Notes: generated from the sequence alone by a model not told the origin. A stretch of DNA of 64,000 nt from Photorhabdus sp. CRCIA-P01 (GCF_003545805.1 NZ_NMQR01000026.1:1-64000), one strand, 5' to 3'; counted from the stretch's first letter, positions 9,411 through 22,016 are shown. Program-made: numbers and translations.

Positions 9411-9624
9411 TTAATACGTCAGGGGTGCTTTATATACCCGGCAGATATATTTTTATATCTTTTTCATATATCTGCCTATTCATTGTTCAATAAATTTTTG
9501 TTATTAATTTTCGAGATAATATTGTTTCGGCAGGATATGCATCAGGTGTTTGAACATATTGAAAATAGCCGTACTTTTTACTGTGGGTAAACCATTTCCC
9601 CTTAGAAAAAATTCACCATTAAGA

Positions 9625-9861
9625 CTAATACATCTCCTTTTTGTTCTTATACATGCCGTGAATAAAATCTTCATGTTGGCGGATAATATGGCTGGCTTTT
9701 TTTAGTGTTTGTTTACCTTTAATCGGTGTTGTTCCGTTTTGTCTCCCTCTGTCCTTATCAAAAATAATTTGTTGCGCATCATTTTTTATCAGGTAAAGTG
9801 TGAACTTTTCATCATGTGAATGGAAGATTTTGTTTACGGTAAGCACTTCATTCATTTGCAT
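9625..9861 (-). CDS. Small hypothetical protein (78 aa)
   Basis: This is a short basic ORF rich in Lys and Gln ([25 protein letters not shown] at the end, broken by no stop). I recognise no family, signal peptide or membrane segment. No clear ribosome-binding site precedes either of the two close ATGs (9861 and 9855). It may be real because nothing else explains the interval between the hydrolase and topA, but the coding evidence is weak. Confidence 0.35.
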   Translation of the reverse strand: MQMNEVLTVNKIFHSHDEKFTLYLIKNDAQQIIFDKDRGRQNGTTPIKGKQTLKKASHIIRQHEDFIHGMYKNKKEMY

Positions 9862-10043
9862 AGATCATGGGCGGTATCTAAAATACCTTAGATAATTCAA
9901 TATGTTTCGAGTTTGGGAAAATCAACTGAATAAAAATAAGTTGATATATTGAGAATCTATCGCAATATAAAAAGAGGTTTTAAATACCGTGATATGGCGT
10001 GGCGAATTCCACCATCTGAAAAGATAATTAGGTAAAGATAACT

Positions 10044-12644
10044 ATGGGTAAAGCTCTTGTAATAGTGGAGTCCCCGGCAAAGGCCAAAACAATCAACAAA
10101 TATTTGGGGAGTGACTACGTGGTGAAATCCAGCGTTGGTCATATCCGTGATTTGCCGACCAGTGGCTCAGCCAGCCAAAAGAGTTCGAGCTCATCTACCG
10201 ATAAGTCTAAGAAGAAGGTTAAAAAAGATGAGAAAGCTGTATTAGTCAACCGTATGGGGGTTGATCCATACCATGGTTGGGAAGCGAATTATCAGATTTT
10301 GCCGGGCAAAGAGAAGGTCGTGGCAGAGCTGAAATCACTGGCTGAAAAAGTTGATCATGTTTATCTCGCAACGGATCTTGACCGCGAGGGAGAAGCCATT
10401 GCATGGCACTTGCGGGAAGTGATTGGGGGTGATGGTGATCGTTTTAGCCGGGTTGTTTTTAATGAAATCACTAAAAATGCCATCAAACAGGCATTTGATA
10501 ATCCGGGTGAATTAAATACTCACCGGATAAATGCTCAACAAGCTCGCCGTTTTATGGATCGAGTCGTGGGTTATATGGTTTCTCCGCTACTGTGGAAAAA
10601 GGTCGCCAGAGGGCTTTCCGCCGGTCGTGTTCAATCGGTGGCGGTACGTCTTGTGGTAGAAAGAGAGCGTGAAATTAAAGCGTTTGTACCAGTGGAATAT
10701 TGGCAATTACATGCTGATTTGCTGGCGAAAGGCGAAATTTCACTGCATATGGAAGTGACCCATCAGCAGGGTAAGCCGTTTAAGCCGATTACTAGTGAAC
10801 AAACTCAAGCCGCCGTCTCTTTACTGGAAAAAGCCCGTTACAAAGTGATTGATCGTGAAGATCGTCCTACATCCAGTAAACCGAGTGCGCCGTTTATCAC
10901 ATCCACATTGCAACAGGCAGCCAGCACGCGTTTAAGCTTTGGTGTTAAAAAGACCATGATGATGGCCCAGCGTTTGTATGAGGCTGGGCATATTACCTAT
11001 ATGCGTACTGACTCAACCAACCTGAGTCAGGATGCGCTGGATATGGTTCGTGGTTATATCGGTGATAATTTTGGTGATAAATACCTGCCGAAAACAGCGA
11101 ATACTTACAGCAGTAGAGAGAATTCACAGGAAGCGCACGAAGCGATTCGTCCTTCCAGCGTTGATGTCGTGGCAGAACAACTGAAAGATATGGATGCGGA
11201 TGCACAGAAGCTGTATCAGCTTATCTGGCGTCAGTTTGTGGCTTGTCAGATGACACCGGCACAATATGATTCCACAACATTGACGGTACAGGCGGGTGAT
11301 TTCGAATTGCGGGCCAAAGGCCGTACATTGCGTTTCGATGGCTGGACAAAAGTGATGCCTGCATTGCGCAAGGGCGATGAAGACCACACTTTGCCTGTTG
11401 TTGACATTGGCACTGAACTTGACTTGCAACAACTGCTCCCAAGCCAGCACTTTACCAAACCGCCAGCACGTTACAGCGAGGCGTCTTTGGTTAGGGAACT
11501 GGAAAAACGCAGTATTGGTCGTCCGTCTACCTATGCTTCCATTATTTCCACGATTCAGGATCGTGGTTATGTTCGGGTGGAGAGCCGTCGTTTCTATTCA
11601 GAGAAAATGGGGGAAATTGTAACTGATCGGCTGGAAGAGAATTTCAACGAGCTGATGAGTTATGATTTTACCGCGCGAATGGAAGATCAGCTTGATCAGG
11701 TTGCAAGTAACAAAGTCGAATGGAAAGGGGTTTTGGATGAGTTTTTCACGGATTTTAGTGAGCAACTAGACGTCGCCAATAAAGAGCCAGAAGATGGTGG
11801 TATGCGGCCTAATCCGATGGTCATTACCTCTATTGAGTGTCCGACATGTCAGCGCTCCATGGGCATTCGAACGGCAACCACCGGCGTTTTCCTGGGTTGC
11901 TCTGGTTATGCGTTATCACCCAAAGAGCGTTGTAAGCAGACGATAAATCTTATTCCTGAAAATGAAATTCTTAATGTCTTGGAAGGGGATGAGGCGGAAA
12001 CAAACGCATTGCGTGCCCGTCGTCGCTGTAAAAAATGTGGTACAGCGATGGACAGTTATCTTATTGATAGCCAACGTAAATTACATGTTTGTGGTAATAA
12101 CCCTGCTTGTGATGGTTACGAAGTGGAAGAGGGTGAATTTCGCATTAAGGGATATGACGGTCCTGTTATCGAATGTGATAAATGTGGCGCTGAAATGCAC
12201 CTGAAAATGGGGCGTTTCGGTAAATACATGGGCTGTACTGATGAAACTTGTAAAAATACCCGCAAAATCTTGCGTAGTGGGGACGTCGCGCCGCCAAAAG
12301 AAGATCCGGTTCCGCTACCAGAGCTTCCTTGTGAAAAATCTGATGCCTATTTTGTATTGCGTGATGGTGCGGCCGGTGTATTTTTAGCAGCAAATACTTT
12401 CCCTAAATCCAGAGAAACCAGAGCGCCGTTGGTAGAAGAGTTAGCGTGTTTTAAAGAGCGTTTGCCGGAGAAATTACGCTATCTGGCTGATGCGCCCGTG
12501 GCGGATGCTGAAGGCAATAAAACAGTTATCCGTTTTAGCCGTAAGACTAAACAGCAATATGCTTCTTCAGAGAAAAATGGCAAGGCAACGGGGTGGAGTG
12601 CGTTTTATGTTGATGGAAAATGGGTTGAGAAAGATAAAAAGTAA
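10044..12644 (+). CDS. topA: DNA topoisomerase I
   Basis: This 866-residue type IA topoisomerase relaxes negatively supercoiled DNA. The Toprim domain spans about residues 3-145 (ES at 9-10, DLDREGEA at 111-118). The active-site tyrosine is Y319 in [11 protein letters not shown], the same number as in E. coli. Three four-cysteine zinc ribbons (CPTC...C, CKKC...C, CDKC...C) follow at about 598-735, then the C-terminal zinc-ribbon-like domains. Length and order match E. coli TopA (865 aa). It has its own terminator and is followed by cysB, as in E. coli. Confidence 0.98.
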   Translation: MGKALVIVESPAKAKTINKYLGSDYVVKSSVGHIRDLPTSGSASQKSSSSSTDKSKKKVKKDEKAVLVNRMGVDPYHGWEANYQILPGKEKVVAELKSLAEKVDHVYLATDLDREGEAIAWHLREVIGGDGDRFSRVVFNEITKNAIKQAFDNPGELNTHRINAQQARRFMDRVVGYMVSPLLWKKVARGLSAGRVQSVAVRLVVEREREIKAFVPVEYWQLHADLLAKGEISLHMEVTHQQGKPFKPITSEQTQAAVSLLEKARYKVIDREDRPTSSKPSAPFITSTLQQAASTRLSFGVKKTMMMAQRLYEAGHITYMRTDSTNLSQDALDMVRGYIGDNFGDKYLPKTANTYSSRENSQEAHEAIRPSSVDVVAEQLKDMDADAQKLYQLIWRQFVACQMTPAQYDSTTLTVQAGDFELRAKGRTLRFDGWTKVMPALRKGDEDHTLPVVDIGTELDLQQLLPSQHFTKPPARYSEASLVRELEKRSIGRPSTYASIISTIQDRGYVRVESRRFYSEKMGEIVTDRLEENFNELMSYDFTARMEDQLDQVASNKVEWKGVLDEFFTDFSEQLDVANKEPEDGGMRPNPMVITSIECPTCQRSMGIRTATTGVFLGCSGYALSPKERCKQTINLIPENEILNVLEGDEAETNALRARRRCKKCGTAMDSYLIDSQRKLHVCGNNPACDGYEVEEGEFRIKGYDGPVIECDKCGAEMHLKMGRFGKYMGCTDETCKNTRKILRSGDVAPPKEDPVPLPELPCEKSDAYFVLRDGAAGVFLAANTFPKSRETRAPLVEELACFKERLPEKLRYLADAPVADAEGNKTVIRFSRKTKQQYASSEKNGKATGWSAFYVDGKWVEKDKK

Positions 12645-12703
12645 CAATTTCTGATAGAATCAACACTCTCTTTTTCTCAGGAAAGGGATTATTTTCTTCT
12701 ATT

Positions 12704-12730
12704 AAGCCAACCTTATAGGTTGGCTTTTTT
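12704..12730 (+). terminator. rho-independent terminator of topA
   Basis: Perfect 9-bp arms AAGCCAACC (12704-12712) and GGTTGGCTT (12718-12726) around the loop TTATA are followed by a six-T run (12725-12730). Confidence 0.92.
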
Positions 12731-12831
12731 CGCCTATCGGCATTATCTTAAAATATATGAATTAGAATCCCGCTAAACATTCATTATGAATTTTTAATTA
12801 TTCGTTATATAAATATATAATCGTGTTATAG

Positions 12832-13923
<1,092 letters not shown>

Positions 13924-13932
13924 TAAAATAAT

Positions 13933-13967
13933 TAGGGAGCTAATGATTGCTATTGGCTCCCTACTTT
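13933..13967. terminator. Terminator between cysB and the convergent hypothetical gene
   Basis: Arms TAGGGAGC (13933-13940) and GCTCCCTA (13956-13963), extended by further A-T and G-U pairs, are followed by ACTTTTG. It lies just downstream of both convergent genes; the T-run best suits cysB. Confidence 0.7.
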
Positions 13968-13973
13968 TGTTTA

Positions 13974-14801
13974 TCAGATGGATTCAAACTCACCACTGAA
14001 GAAATCATCAGAATCTTCTATTGATGTTTTTCTTTGTTTGTTGATGAAATTATCAAAACTGGCTTTAATCTCTGGATGTTCGAGCGCCTCATAGTCTAAA
14101 ACCGATATTAAGGATGAATACTCAAAATCAATATTGATATTTTCATTAGAAGCACAGCTTGATAAAAAGTTTGAATTAGTGCTATCAAAATTAACTCGAT
14201 AGAGTTTTAGTTTCGGAATATATATCGTCTTCTCCCCTACAATCAAAGTATCGATAGCAATCGTCAGTGTCACAGTAGAATAAAAACCTTTATTTTTCCG
14301 TATGCCTAAACGAATCGTTTCCCCTTGCTTGGTAAGAAAGTTAGCGAAATCTGGCAGCATATCTGTATTTTCGAATACAACCACATTCATAATGAAATTA
14401 AGGAAACTTTTTGAGATGCTTAAACCGTTTAACGAATCAGTGTAGCTTTTTGATTCAACTTTACTCGTACCCATTAAAGGTAATTTGTTAACGACTTTAG
14501 TCCAAAAGTCCATATCTGTTTTATATTGCTCGCCATACTTTTCCGCGTATTTATTGACATAATTGGTTGCGATGGAGGAAAGTGCAATTAATGTTTGACT
14601 TAAGCTATTAGTTTTCTCTATAACATCTGGTTTATCAGATAATTGTTTGGTTATAATGAACTGAACTAAACCATCCTTTTCATTATATTTATTAGTATTT
14701 TCTATATTAAAATAAGCGTCGTCGATGTGAAAGAACGTATTAGCTTCATTGATTTTTGCGATATGTTCCTGATTATTCGTAATTGCGTTTTTTATATCCA
14801 T
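13974..14801 (-). CDS. Hypothetical protein (275 aa)
   Basis: I do not recognise this family. The protein is Asn/Lys/Ile-rich and mostly helical at the N-terminus (about residues 1-120). The middle has alternating hydrophobic strands (VTLTIAIDTLIVGEKTIYIPKLKLYRV). The acidic C-terminus ends DSDDFFSGEFESI. There is no signal peptide or membrane helix. Base composition is more AT-rich than the flanking cysB and acnA, and E. coli has no such gene here, so it is probably acquired. It is transcribed alone, convergent with cysB and divergent from acnA. Confidence 0.7.
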   Translation of the reverse strand: MDIKNAITNNQEHIAKINEANTFFHIDDAYFNIENTNKYNEKDGLVQFIITKQLSDKPDVIEKTNSLSQTLIALSSIATNYVNKYAEKYGEQYKTDMDFWTKVVNKLPLMGTSKVESKSYTDSLNGLSISKSFLNFIMNVVVFENTDMLPDFANFLTKQGETIRLGIRKNKGFYSTVTLTIAIDTLIVGEKTIYIPKLKLYRVNFDSTNSNFLSSCASNENINIDFEYSSLISVLDYEALEHPEIKASFDNFINKQRKTSIEDSDDFFSGEFESI

Positions 14802-15053
14802 TATTTTGCCCTTGTTTTTTTATTGATAATTTGAATCCAATTGAATTGTTAGCGGGTTAATTCTAGCTGATTATCATTCGATTGTTTACCCGGCTAAATT
14901 ATCAAAATTTGTTACTGAAATTCTGATAGATACACTGAATTGACCTATTGTGCGGTAATAAGAAACAAATATTTGCTTATATGTTATGTTTAATTTGTGC
15001 CATTATCATTAAGGTGGTTTTGAGTTATGCCAGTATAAGAAGAAGGAGGAGTT

Positions 15054-17729
15054 ATGTCGTTTGATTTGAAAAAAGTTTGTGTTTCAACACTTTCCGCTGC
15101 AAGTAAACAATATGATTATTACAGCTTACCACTGGTTGCGAAACATTTGGGTGATATTTCCCGTTTGCCCAAATCAATGAAAGTTCTTCTGGAAAATCTT
15201 CTTCGCAATATTGATGGCAATTCTGTTGTTGATGATGATTTGAAAGCAATTGTTGATTGGCAAAATACCGGCCATGCAGACAGAGAAATTGCTTACCGGC
15301 CAGCACGTGTATTAATGCAGGATTTCACCGGGGTGCCTGCCGTTGTTGATTTAGCGGCCATGAGAAAAGCGGTTCAGCGCCTTGGTGGTGATGTTGAACA
15401 AGTTAATCCACTATCACCCGTTGATTTGGTTATTGACCATTCAGTCATGGTGGATAAATTCGGCACGCAAAAAGCCTTTGAACAAAATGTTCAATTAGAA
15501 ATGGAACGTAACTATGAGCGTTATCTCTTTCTGCGTTGGGGGCAAAAAGCCTTTAACCGTTTTCGTGTTGTCCCGCCAGGAACCGGAATTTGCCATCAGG
15601 TAAACCTGGAATACCTGGGTAAAACGGTTTGGCATGAAATGCATAACGGACGGGAGCTGGCTTATCCTGATACCTTGGTTGGTACCGATTCTCATACCAC
15701 CATGATCAATGGTCTCGGTGTTCTGGGATGGGGTGTCGGTGGTATTGAAGCTGAAGCGGCGATGTTAGGGCAACCTGTTTCCATGCTTATTCCTGATGTG
15801 GTGGGTTTTAAACTTACCGGCAAGTTACGCGAAGGGATTACTGCAACAGACCTTGTACTGACAGTGACTCAAATGCTGCGTAAACATGGCGTGGTCGGGA
15901 AATTTGTTGAATTTTATGGAGATGGATTAGCTGATTTGCCGTTGGCGGACAGGGCAACCATTGCCAATATGTCACCGGAATATGGTGCAACTTGCGGTTT
16001 CTTCCCGGTGGATGATATTACCCTAAGCTATATGCGATTGACAGGGCGTACAGAACAGCAGATTGAGCTGGTGGAAGCCTATTGTAAGATCCAAGGATTA
16101 TGGCGAAATTCCGGTGATGAACCGGTATTTACCCGTAGTCTTGAGCTGGACATGTCGACGGTGGAAGCGAGCCTCGCCGGGCCGAAACGTCCACAAGACA
16201 GAGTGGCTTTAGCGCGAGTACCTCAGGTGTTTCAGTCAGCCATTGATCTGGAAATGAATAAATCCCAGGGGAAAGCCGCCTCAGCGTCAGTTAATCAGGA
16301 TAACCAGAAGTATGAGTTAGAAGAGGGGGCTGTCGTCATTGCGGCGATTACTTCTTGTACCAACACATCTAATCCCAGTGTGCTGATGGCCGCAGGGTTG
16401 TTGGCGAAAAAGGCGATTGAGAAGGGGCTTAAACGCCAACCTTGGGTGAAAACCTCATTGGCGCCCGGTTCGAAAGTAGTAACAAATTACCTTGAATTGG
16501 CGGGTTTGATGCCGTATCTGGAGAAACTGGGCTTCAATCTGGTTGGTTACGGTTGCACAACTTGCATTGGTAACTCTGGGCCACTGCCTGAATCTATTGA
16601 AACTGCGATTAAGCAAGCTGATCTTACCGTTGGTGCAGTCCTTTCTGGCAACCGCAACTTTGAAGGTCGTATCCATCCTCTGATAAAAACTAACTGGCTA
16701 GCGTCGCCGCCGTTAATTGTGGCGTATGCTTTATCTGGCAGCATGAAAAAGGATTTGACTAAAGATCCTCTTGGTCAAGATCAACAAGGCAATGATATCT
16801 ATTTGAAGGATATATGGCCTGATAGCAAAGAAATTGCTGAAGCTGTCGATCAAATTAAGGCTGATATGTTTCACAAAGAGTATGCGGAAGTCTTTGATGG
16901 TGATGAAACATGGCGGTCGCTGGACGTTGCGAGTTCTGCAACTTATCACTTCCAGCCTGATTCTACTTATATTCGCCACCCGCCATTCTTTAATGAGATG
17001 ACCGTAGAGCCAGAAGCAATAACGGATATTCATGGCGCGAATATATTGGCTATTCTTGGGGATTCTGTAACAACAGACCATATTTCTCCGGCAGGGAATA
17101 TCAAAGCTGACAGTCCGGCAGGGCGTTATCTCCAGGAACATGGTGTTGAACCTAAGGATTTTAACTCCTACGGCTCAAGGCGCGGCAATCATGAGGTCAT
17201 GATGCGCGGAACGTTTGCCAATATCCGTATCCGTAATGAGATGATTTCTGGTGTAGAAGGCGGATATACCCGCCATATTCCATCACGGACGCAATTAGCG
17301 ATTTATGATGCGGCTATGCGTTATCAGGAAGAGAAAACACCATTGGCTATCATTGCGGGCAAAGAATATGGTTCTGGTTCGAGCCGCGACTGGGCTGCGA
17401 AGGGTACTCGATTATTGGGAGTCCGGGTGGTGATTGCGGAATCATTTGAGCGTATTCACCGTTCGAACTTGATTGGTATGGGGGTATTGCCATTGGAATT
17501 TCCTCAGGGCGTAAATCGTAAGACGTTAAATCTGCGAGGGGATGAGACAATTGATATTGAAGGGATGAATAACCTCAAGCCGGGACGGATTGTACCGGTG
17601 AAAGTGACTTATCCCGATGGGCGTAAGGAAATCATTAATGCTCAGTGTCGTATTGATACCAGAACTGAACTGGATTATTTCCACCACGGCGGTATTTTGC
17701 ATTACGTTATTCGCCACATGTTGAAATAA
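15054..17729 (+). CDS. acnA: Aconitate hydratase A
   Basis: This 891-residue enzyme isomerises citrate and isocitrate via cis-aconitate in the TCA cycle. The 4Fe-4S ligands are C435 (SCTNTSNP), C501 and C504 ([10 protein letters not shown]), at the same positions as E. coli Acn[15 protein letters not shown] and the [12 protein letters not shown] substrate-binding motif mark the C-terminal swivel domain. The length equals that of E. coli AcnA. A strong AAGGAGG ribosome-binding site precedes the ATG. In E. coli acnA is the stress- and stationary-phase form; no SoxS or Fur site was sought in detail here. Confidence 0.97.
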   Translation: MSFDLKKVCVSTLSAASKQYDYYSLPLVAKHLGDISRLPKSMKVLLENLLRNIDGNSVVDDDLKAIVDWQNTGHADREIAYRPARVLMQDFTGVPAVVDLAAMRKAVQRLGGDVEQVNPLSPVDLVIDHSVMVDKFGTQKAFEQNVQLEMERNYERYLFLRWGQKAFNRFRVVPPGTGICHQVNLEYLGKTVWHEMHNGRELAYPDTLVGTDSHTTMINGLGVLGWGVGGIEAEAAMLGQPVSMLIPDVVGFKLTGKLREGITATDLVLTVTQMLRKHGVVGKFVEFYGDGLADLPLADRATIANMSPEYGATCGFFPVDDITLSYMRLTGRTEQQIELVEAYCKIQGLWRNSGDEPVFTRSLELDMSTVEASLAGPKRPQDRVALARVPQVFQSAIDLEMNKSQGKAASASVNQDNQKYELEEGAVVIAAITSCTNTSNPSVLMAAGLLAKKAIEKGLKRQPWVKTSLAPGSKVVTNYLELAGLMPYLEKLGFNLVGYGCTTCIGNSGPLPESIETAIKQADLTVGAVLSGNRNFEGRIHPLIKTNWLASPPLIVAYALSGSMKKDLTKDPLGQDQQGNDIYLKDIWPDSKEIAEAVDQIKADMFHKEYAEVFDGDETWRSLDVASSATYHFQPDSTYIRHPPFFNEMTVEPEAITDIHGANILAILGDSVTTDHISPAGNIKADSPAGRYLQEHGVEPKDFNSYGSRRGNHEVMMRGTFANIRIRNEMISGVEGGYTRHIPSRTQLAIYDAAMRYQEEKTPLAIIAGKEYGSGSSRDWAAKGTRLLGVRVVIAESFERIHRSNLIGMGVLPLEFPQGVNRKTLNLRGDETIDIEGMNNLKPGRIVPVKVTYPDGRKEIINAQCRIDTRTELDYFHHGGILHYVIRHMLK

Positions 17730-17733
17730 TTTT

Positions 17734-17830
17734 TATACCCGTTATCTTTCAAGTTGTCTCTTTGTTGGCTGCACTCGCTCACCCCGGTCACATAGTTCGC
17801 TATGCTCCCGGGGATTCTCTCCCTCGCACT
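17734..17830 (+). repeat. ERIC element, 3'-truncated
   Basis: The sequence starts TATACCCGTTATCTTTCAAG and contains the ERIC core halves (GGCTGCACTCGCTCACCCC, CTCCCGGGGATTC). It stops matching shortly after the second half and lacks the terminal CTCGAAATCTATTAGGTATA seen in the other copies. It lies between the ends of acnA and ribA. Confidence 0.85.
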
Positions 17831-17855
17831 GGGCAAGGGTTTACGGCGGTTTTTG

Positions 17856-18452
17856 CTAATTTTGCTCAGATAACAAATGACCCATTTTTCTGGCTTTGGT
17901 ATCCAAATAATAAGCATTTTTAGGATTCCGGCCGGTAATTAATGGAACACGTTCTACAATATAAATACCTGCTTCGGTCATGATTTCCACTTTTTTGGGA
18001 TTATTTGTCAGCAGACGAATAGCTTGAACACCGAGTAATTTATACATATCTGCACATAAGGTGAAATCACGCTCATCGGCGGCAAAACCTAATTGATGGT
18101 TAGCTTCTACAGTATCGATACCGTTATCCTGTAACGCGTAAGCACGAATTTTATTGATTAAGCCAATATTACGGCCTTCTTGCCGATGGTAAAGTAATAC
18201 ACCTCGCCCTTCTTTAGCAATCTGAGCAAGGGCGGCTTCAAGTTGAAAACCGCAATCACAACGTAGACTAAACAGGGCGTCACCGGTCAGACATTCTGAA
18301 TGGATCCTGGAAAGGACAGGTTCATTGCCAGAAATAGTACCGTATATTAATGCGACATGATCTCGACCTGTGGCGGTTTCTTCAAAGCCGACCATTAAGA
18401 AATCACCCCAAGGAGTGGGTAACTTGGCCTCAGCGACGCGTTTTAATTGCAT
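17856..18452 (-). CDS. ribA: GTP cyclohydrolase II
   Basis: This enzyme opens GTP to the diaminopyrimidine that begins riboflavin synthesis. The zinc ligands are C54, C65 and C67 ([19 protein letters not shown]), and [10 protein letters not shown] is the conserved substrate segment. ATG at 18452 gives 198 residues starting [10 protein letters not shown], matching E. coli RibA (196 aa). An in-frame ATG at 18464 would add four residues; neither has a clear Shine-Dalgarno sequence. Downstream it converges on acnA across the truncated ERIC. Confidence 0.95.
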   Translation of the reverse strand: MQLKRVAEAKLPTPWGDFLMVGFEETATGRDHVALIYGTISGNEPVLSRIHSECLTGDALFSLRCDCGFQLEAALAQIAKEGRGVLLYHRQEGRNIGLINKIRAYALQDNGIDTVEANHQLGFAADERDFTLCADMYKLLGVQAIRLLTNNPKKVEIMTEAGIYIVERVPLITGRNPKNAYYLDTKARKMGHLLSEQN

Positions 18453-18896
18453 TTTATTGTTCATATGTTGATTCAGACTCGTTACAAGACATAGATGTGA
18501 AAAACAATACCGGTCTGGGAAATCAGTGGACACTGCGTAAAAGATTTTCTCTGATTATAATGCGGCTATATTTTGCCATATTTACTGCAAATTATCTGTC
18601 AAAAACTTTGAAATAATCATGTATAAATGGCAGTGATAACACTAACATGTTAACGCTGAACAGGTTTTTAAAATGTGTATAAAATAATCCGGTGCCAGAT
18701 ATGAATCAATTTACCAAACAAGATTTGGCGGTATAATTGCTTCTTATTTACACTTAATCGATGGGAAGATATCGTAAAAAAGCTGAAAGACGCATTTATC
18801 ATGATAAATTGCTTCCTTTATCCAGACTGGAAATGCTAATTTAATGAGCCGTTATCCAGCATAATGTCCAAGCAACAATAGATAACAGGAAAAAAT
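18453..18896. other. Intergenic region ribA-lapA; pgpB absent
   Basis: In E. coli pgpB lies between ribA and yciS/lapA. Here 444 bases hold no gene, only the divergent promoters expected for ribA and lapA. No gene remnant was recognised. Confidence 0.6.
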
Positions 18897-19208
18897 GTGA
18901 AATATTTTCTGATTTTATTACTGGTATTGGTGATCTTTGTCATCTCAATGACTCTTGGATCAAATAACAATCAGATCGTTACATTTAACTATCTGATTGC
19001 TAAGGGGAATTATTCTGTATCTACACTTTTGGCTGTATTGTTTGCTAGCGGTTTCGTGTTAGGTTGGGTTATCTGTGGATTATTTTATCTTCGTGCTCGT
19101 TTGTCATTAGGCAGAGCTGAACGCAAGATTAAGCGACTTGAAGCGCAACTGGAGCAACCTGCTGAACCTTCGGTTACTCATTCATCGCTTGCACTTAGCA
19201 AGGAATAA
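18897..19208 (+). CDS. lapA: Lipopolysaccharide assembly protein A (YciS)
   Basis: This 103-residue inner-membrane protein has two hydrophobic helices (about residues 1-20 and 40-64) and a charged coiled tail ending in the cytoplasm (RAERKIKRLEAQLEQ). It starts with GTG, preceded by AGGA six bases upstream, and aligns with E. coli LapA (MKYLLIFLLVL...). LapA works with LapB in LPS assembly and control of LpxC turnover. The lapB start codon follows six bases after the lapA stop, so the two form one transcription unit. Confidence 0.93.
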   Translation: MKYFLILLLVLVIFVISMTLGSNNNQIVTFNYLIAKGNYSVSTLLAVLFASGFVLGWVICGLFYLRARLSLGRAERKIKRLEAQLEQPAEPSVTHSSLALSKE

Positions 19209-19214
19209 ACTCCT

Positions 19215-20384
19215 ATGTTAGAGCTGTTGTTTCTGTTGCTTCCTGTGGCCGCTGCTTATGGCTGGTATATGGGGCGCAGAAGTGCTCAACAGGATAAGCA
19301 ACAAAATGCTGATCGCTTATCACGGGAATATGTTGCCGGGGTTAACTTTCTCCTTTCTAACCAGCAAGATAAAGCCGTGGATCTGTTTCTTGAAATGCTT
19401 AAAGAGGACAGTTCTGCTTTTGAAGCGCATTTGACTTTGGGGAATCTATTCCGTTCCAGGGGAGAAGTAGAACGGGCTATCCGTATTCATCAATCTCTTA
19501 TGGAAAGCGCTTCTCTGACATTTGATCAGCGTTTGCTTGCCACGCAACAATTGGGCCGCGATTATATGTCCGCGGGTTTGTATGATCGTGCTGAAAATAT
19601 GTTTGCTCAATTGGTGAATGAAAAAGACTTTCGGCAAAATGCGTTTCAATCATTGCTGACTATTTATCAATCAACCAGTGATTGGAAAAAAGCCATTGAT
19701 ATCGCAGAGAAACTGGTCAAATCTGGCAAACATGATTTACGGGAAAAGATTGCGCATTTTTATTGTGAACTCGCTTTACAGGAGATGAGCGGTGATGATC
19801 TTGACGAGGCTATCGGTTATCTCAATAAAGCGGTTCAGGCAGATAAAAACTGCGCCAGAGTTTCTATCATGTTGGGGCGCCTGTTTATGGCCCGGCAAGA
19901 GTACAACAAAGCGGCGGATGCTTTAAAATCTGTTCTTGATCAGGATAAACAGTTGGTGAGTGAGGTGTTGCCTATTCTCCAGGAGTGTTACCAGCATTTG
20001 AATCAGATGGATGAATGGGAAGATTTCCTGAGACGTTGTGTCGAGGAGGATTGTGGGGCAGCGGCCGAACTTTTGCTGGCTGATATTGTCGAGCAGCAAG
20101 AAGGGCATGAAGTTGCGCAAATTTACATCAACCATCGATTAGAGCGTCATCCGACCATGCGTCTGTTTTATCGCCTGATGGATTACCATTTGGCTGAGGC
20201 AGAAGAGGGGCGGGCGAAAGAAAGCATTATCTTGCTACGGGACATGGTTGGTGAACAAATTCGTACCAAACCTAATTATCGCTGCCATAAGTGCGGCTTT
20301 ACTTCTCATTCACTTTATTGGCACTGCCCATCATGCCGTTCGTGGGATTCAATTAAACCGATCCGTGGATTAGATGGTCAGTGA
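19215..20384 (+). CDS. lapB: Lipopolysaccharide assembly protein B (YciM)
   Basis: This 389-residue protein is anchored by an N-terminal helix (residues 1-20) and has a cytoplasmic array of tetratricopeptide repeats (about 30-330). A C-terminal rubredoxin-type metal ribbon follows (CHKCG...CPSC, about residues 357-373). LapB recruits FtsH to degrade LpxC and so balances LPS and phospholipid synthesis; it is the same size as E. coli LapB. It is co-transcribed with lapA, with pyrF 44 bases downstream. Confidence 0.96.
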   Translation: MLELLFLLLPVAAAYGWYMGRRSAQQDKQQNADRLSREYVAGVNFLLSNQQDKAVDLFLEMLKEDSSAFEAHLTLGNLFRSRGEVERAIRIHQSLMESASLTFDQRLLATQQLGRDYMSAGLYDRAENMFAQLVNEKDFRQNAFQSLLTIYQSTSDWKKAIDIAEKLVKSGKHDLREKIAHFYCELALQEMSGDDLDEAIGYLNKAVQADKNCARVSIMLGRLFMARQEYNKAADALKSVLDQDKQLVSEVLPILQECYQHLNQMDEWEDFLRRCVEEDCGAAAELLLADIVEQQEGHEVAQIYINHRLERHPTMRLFYRLMDYHLAEAEEGRAKESIILLRDMVGEQIRTKPNYRCHKCGFTSHSLYWHCPSCRSWDSIKPIRGLDGQ

Positions 20385-20428
20385 CAGTGTCACCATAATA
20401 TTGCTTTGTTAGTTAAAAAGGTTAAAAA

Positions 20429-21175
20429 ATGACATCTCATACCTTAACATCGTTTGGTAGACAGATTAGCTCGCCTGTCATTGTTGCTTTAGATTACGAC
20501 AACCAAGATGCGGCGCTGGCTTTTGCCGACAAAATTGATCCACGGGATTGCCGTCTGAAAGTAGGTAAAGAGATGTTTACCCTGCATGGTCCGCAGTGTG
20601 TTAAGTTGCTGCATCAACGGGGTTTTGAAGTATTTCTGGATTTGAAATTCCATGACATTCCCAATACCACCGCCAGAGCGGTAGCCGCTGCTGCTGAGAT
20701 GGGGGTTTGGATGGTAAACGTACATGCTAGTGGTGGTGCCAGAATGATGACAGCGGCGAAAGAGGCGCTGCTACCTTATGGTCATGATGCTCCGTTGTTA
20801 ATTGCTGTCACGGTATTAACCAGCATGGAACAATCGGATCTACAAGGCATTGGTATTGATATGACACCAGCGCAACAGGCTGAAAGGTTGGCAAAACTGA
20901 CTCAGGCATGTGGGCTGGATGGTGTGGTTTGTTCCGCGCATGAAGTTCGGCAACTGAAAAAGGTTTGTGGTCGGAATTTTCAATTAGTGACTCCGGGAAT
21001 TCGCCCGCCGGGCAGTGATGCGGGCGATCAGCGCCGTATCATGACGCCAGAACAGGCGGTATTGTCTGGTGTTGATTATATGGTTATTGGGCGTCCGATT
21101 ACCCGTGCCGCCGATCCCGCGGCCGCATTGCGTCAAATTAATCAATCTATTGCGGGAGTGATTAATGCAAGATAA
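20429..21175 (+). CDS. pyrF: Orotidine 5'-phosphate decarboxylase
   Basis: This 248-residue TIM barrel converts OMP to UMP, the last step of UMP synthesis. The catalytic Asp-Lys-Asp array is D71, K73, D76 in [10 protein letters not shown]. The phosphate-binding end has [14 protein letters not shown] and the VIGRPIT motif. It matches E. coli PyrF (245 aa). Its 3' end overlaps the start of yciH by 11 bases. Confidence 0.97.
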   Translation: MTSHTLTSFGRQISSPVIVALDYDNQDAALAFADKIDPRDCRLKVGKEMFTLHGPQCVKLLHQRGFEVFLDLKFHDIPNTTARAVAAAAEMGVWMVNVHASGGARMMTAAKEALLPYGHDAPLLIAVTVLTSMEQSDLQGIGIDMTPAQQAERLAKLTQACGLDGVVCSAHEVRQLKKVCGRNFQLVTPGIRPPGSDAGDQRRIMTPEQAVLSGVDYMVIGRPITRAADPAAALRQINQSIAGVINAR

Positions 21176-21491
21176 TAATTCGCGGTTGGTCTATTCCACA
21201 GACAGAGGGCGTATTCAGGAAGAAGTGGTTAAACCTCGTCGTCCAAAAGGGGATGGCATTGTTCGTATTCAGCGTCAAACCAGTGGCCGTAAAGGAAAAG
21301 GGGTTTGCGTGATTACCGGGATTGATGCTGATGATCAGACACTAGTTGAGCTGGCGGCTGAATTGAAGAAAAAATGTGGCTGTGGTGGTTCAGTGAAAGA
21401 GGGTGAGATCGAAATTCAGGGCGATAAAAGAGATTTATTGAAACAGTTACTTGAAGCTAAAGGTATGACAGTTAAATTAGCGGGTGGTTGA
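21165..21491 (+). CDS. yciH: SUI1/eIF1-family translation factor-like protein YciH
   Basis: This 108-residue basic protein has the SUI1 fold (about residues 35-105, with [10 protein letters not shown] and [20 protein letters not shown]). YciH is related to eukaryotic and archaeal initiation factor 1 and has been linked to translation-initiation fidelity or stress-time repression; its exact role is not settled. It overlaps the end of pyrF and is followed by a hairpin terminator, closing the lapA-lapB-pyrF-yciH unit. It is the last backbone gene before the accessory block. Confidence 0.94.
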   Translation: MQDNNSRLVYSTDRGRIQEEVVKPRRPKGDGIVRIQRQTSGRKGKGVCVITGIDADDQTLVELAAELKKKCGCGGSVKEGEIEIQGDKRDLLKQLLEAKGMTVKLAGG

Positions 21492-21493
21492 TA

Positions 21494-21519
21494 GAAGGGC
21501 GGATATTCGCCCTTCATTT
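21494..21519 (+). terminator. Terminator of pyrF-yciH
   Basis: Perfect 8-bp arms GAAGGGCG (21494-21501) and CGCCCTTC (21508-21515) with loop GATATT are followed by ATTTATAT, a weak U-tract that overlaps the start of an ERIC element. Confidence 0.7.
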
Positions 21520-21646
21520 ATATCCTTCATCTTTCAAGCTGCTGCTTTGTTGGCTGCTTTCACTCACCCCAGCCACATCGTTATCCATGCTCCTGGGGAT
21601 TCGTTCACTTGCCGCCGCCGCTGCAACTCGAAATCTATTAGGTATA
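21519..21646 (+). repeat. ERIC element, complete
   Basis: About 128 bp from TATATCCTTCATCTTTC to CTCGAAATCTATTAGGTATA, with the conserved halves TCACTCACCCCAG and GCTCCTGGGGATTC. It follows the yciH terminator and marks the left edge of the accessory block. Confidence 0.92.
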
Positions 21647-22016
21647 TTTCATTCCTGAGTCTAATTATTGGTAGCGTTTTAATATATTTATTAATAATAT
21701 TCCTAAGCGTTTCAATTAAAAAACAATTCACAATAAAGAGGCAAGGTGGATTATTATAAATATTCTATTGGAATAATTTGTTGATATTATTTTTAAGAGG
21801 AAAAAATAACTTTCAATTTTTTAATTGAAATAATAAACAAGAAATGGTAGTAGGAAATTTAATATTATTTCTTCATTTCTCTGATAAGATCATTATTTAA
21901 GGTTGTTCTCATGTATAAATGAGCAGTTTTGATGATAAAGGCGATGAGTATCATAATTACTTTTTAAATCATAGAGATAATAATTTAAATCCATTTTTTT
22001 AGTAAAGAGGTTGACT
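21647..22016. other. AT-rich non-coding stretch upstream of the TetR gene
   Basis: About 370 very AT-rich bases with no credible ORF. It should contain the promoter of the TetR-DUF1348 pair; I see no clear palindromic operator. Confidence 0.5.

Noticed and set aside
11124..11458. Minus-strand ORFs inside topA
   Set aside because: They are antisense shadows of a fully conserved gene.
20685..20700. GCGGTAGC octamer in pyrF as another ops site
   Set aside because: It is inside a coding region, its flanks differ from the three other sites, and one chance octamer is expected in a window this size.
21484..21759. 91-codon plus-strand ORF downstream of yciH
   Set aside because: Most of it is the yciH terminator plus an ERIC element read as protein.
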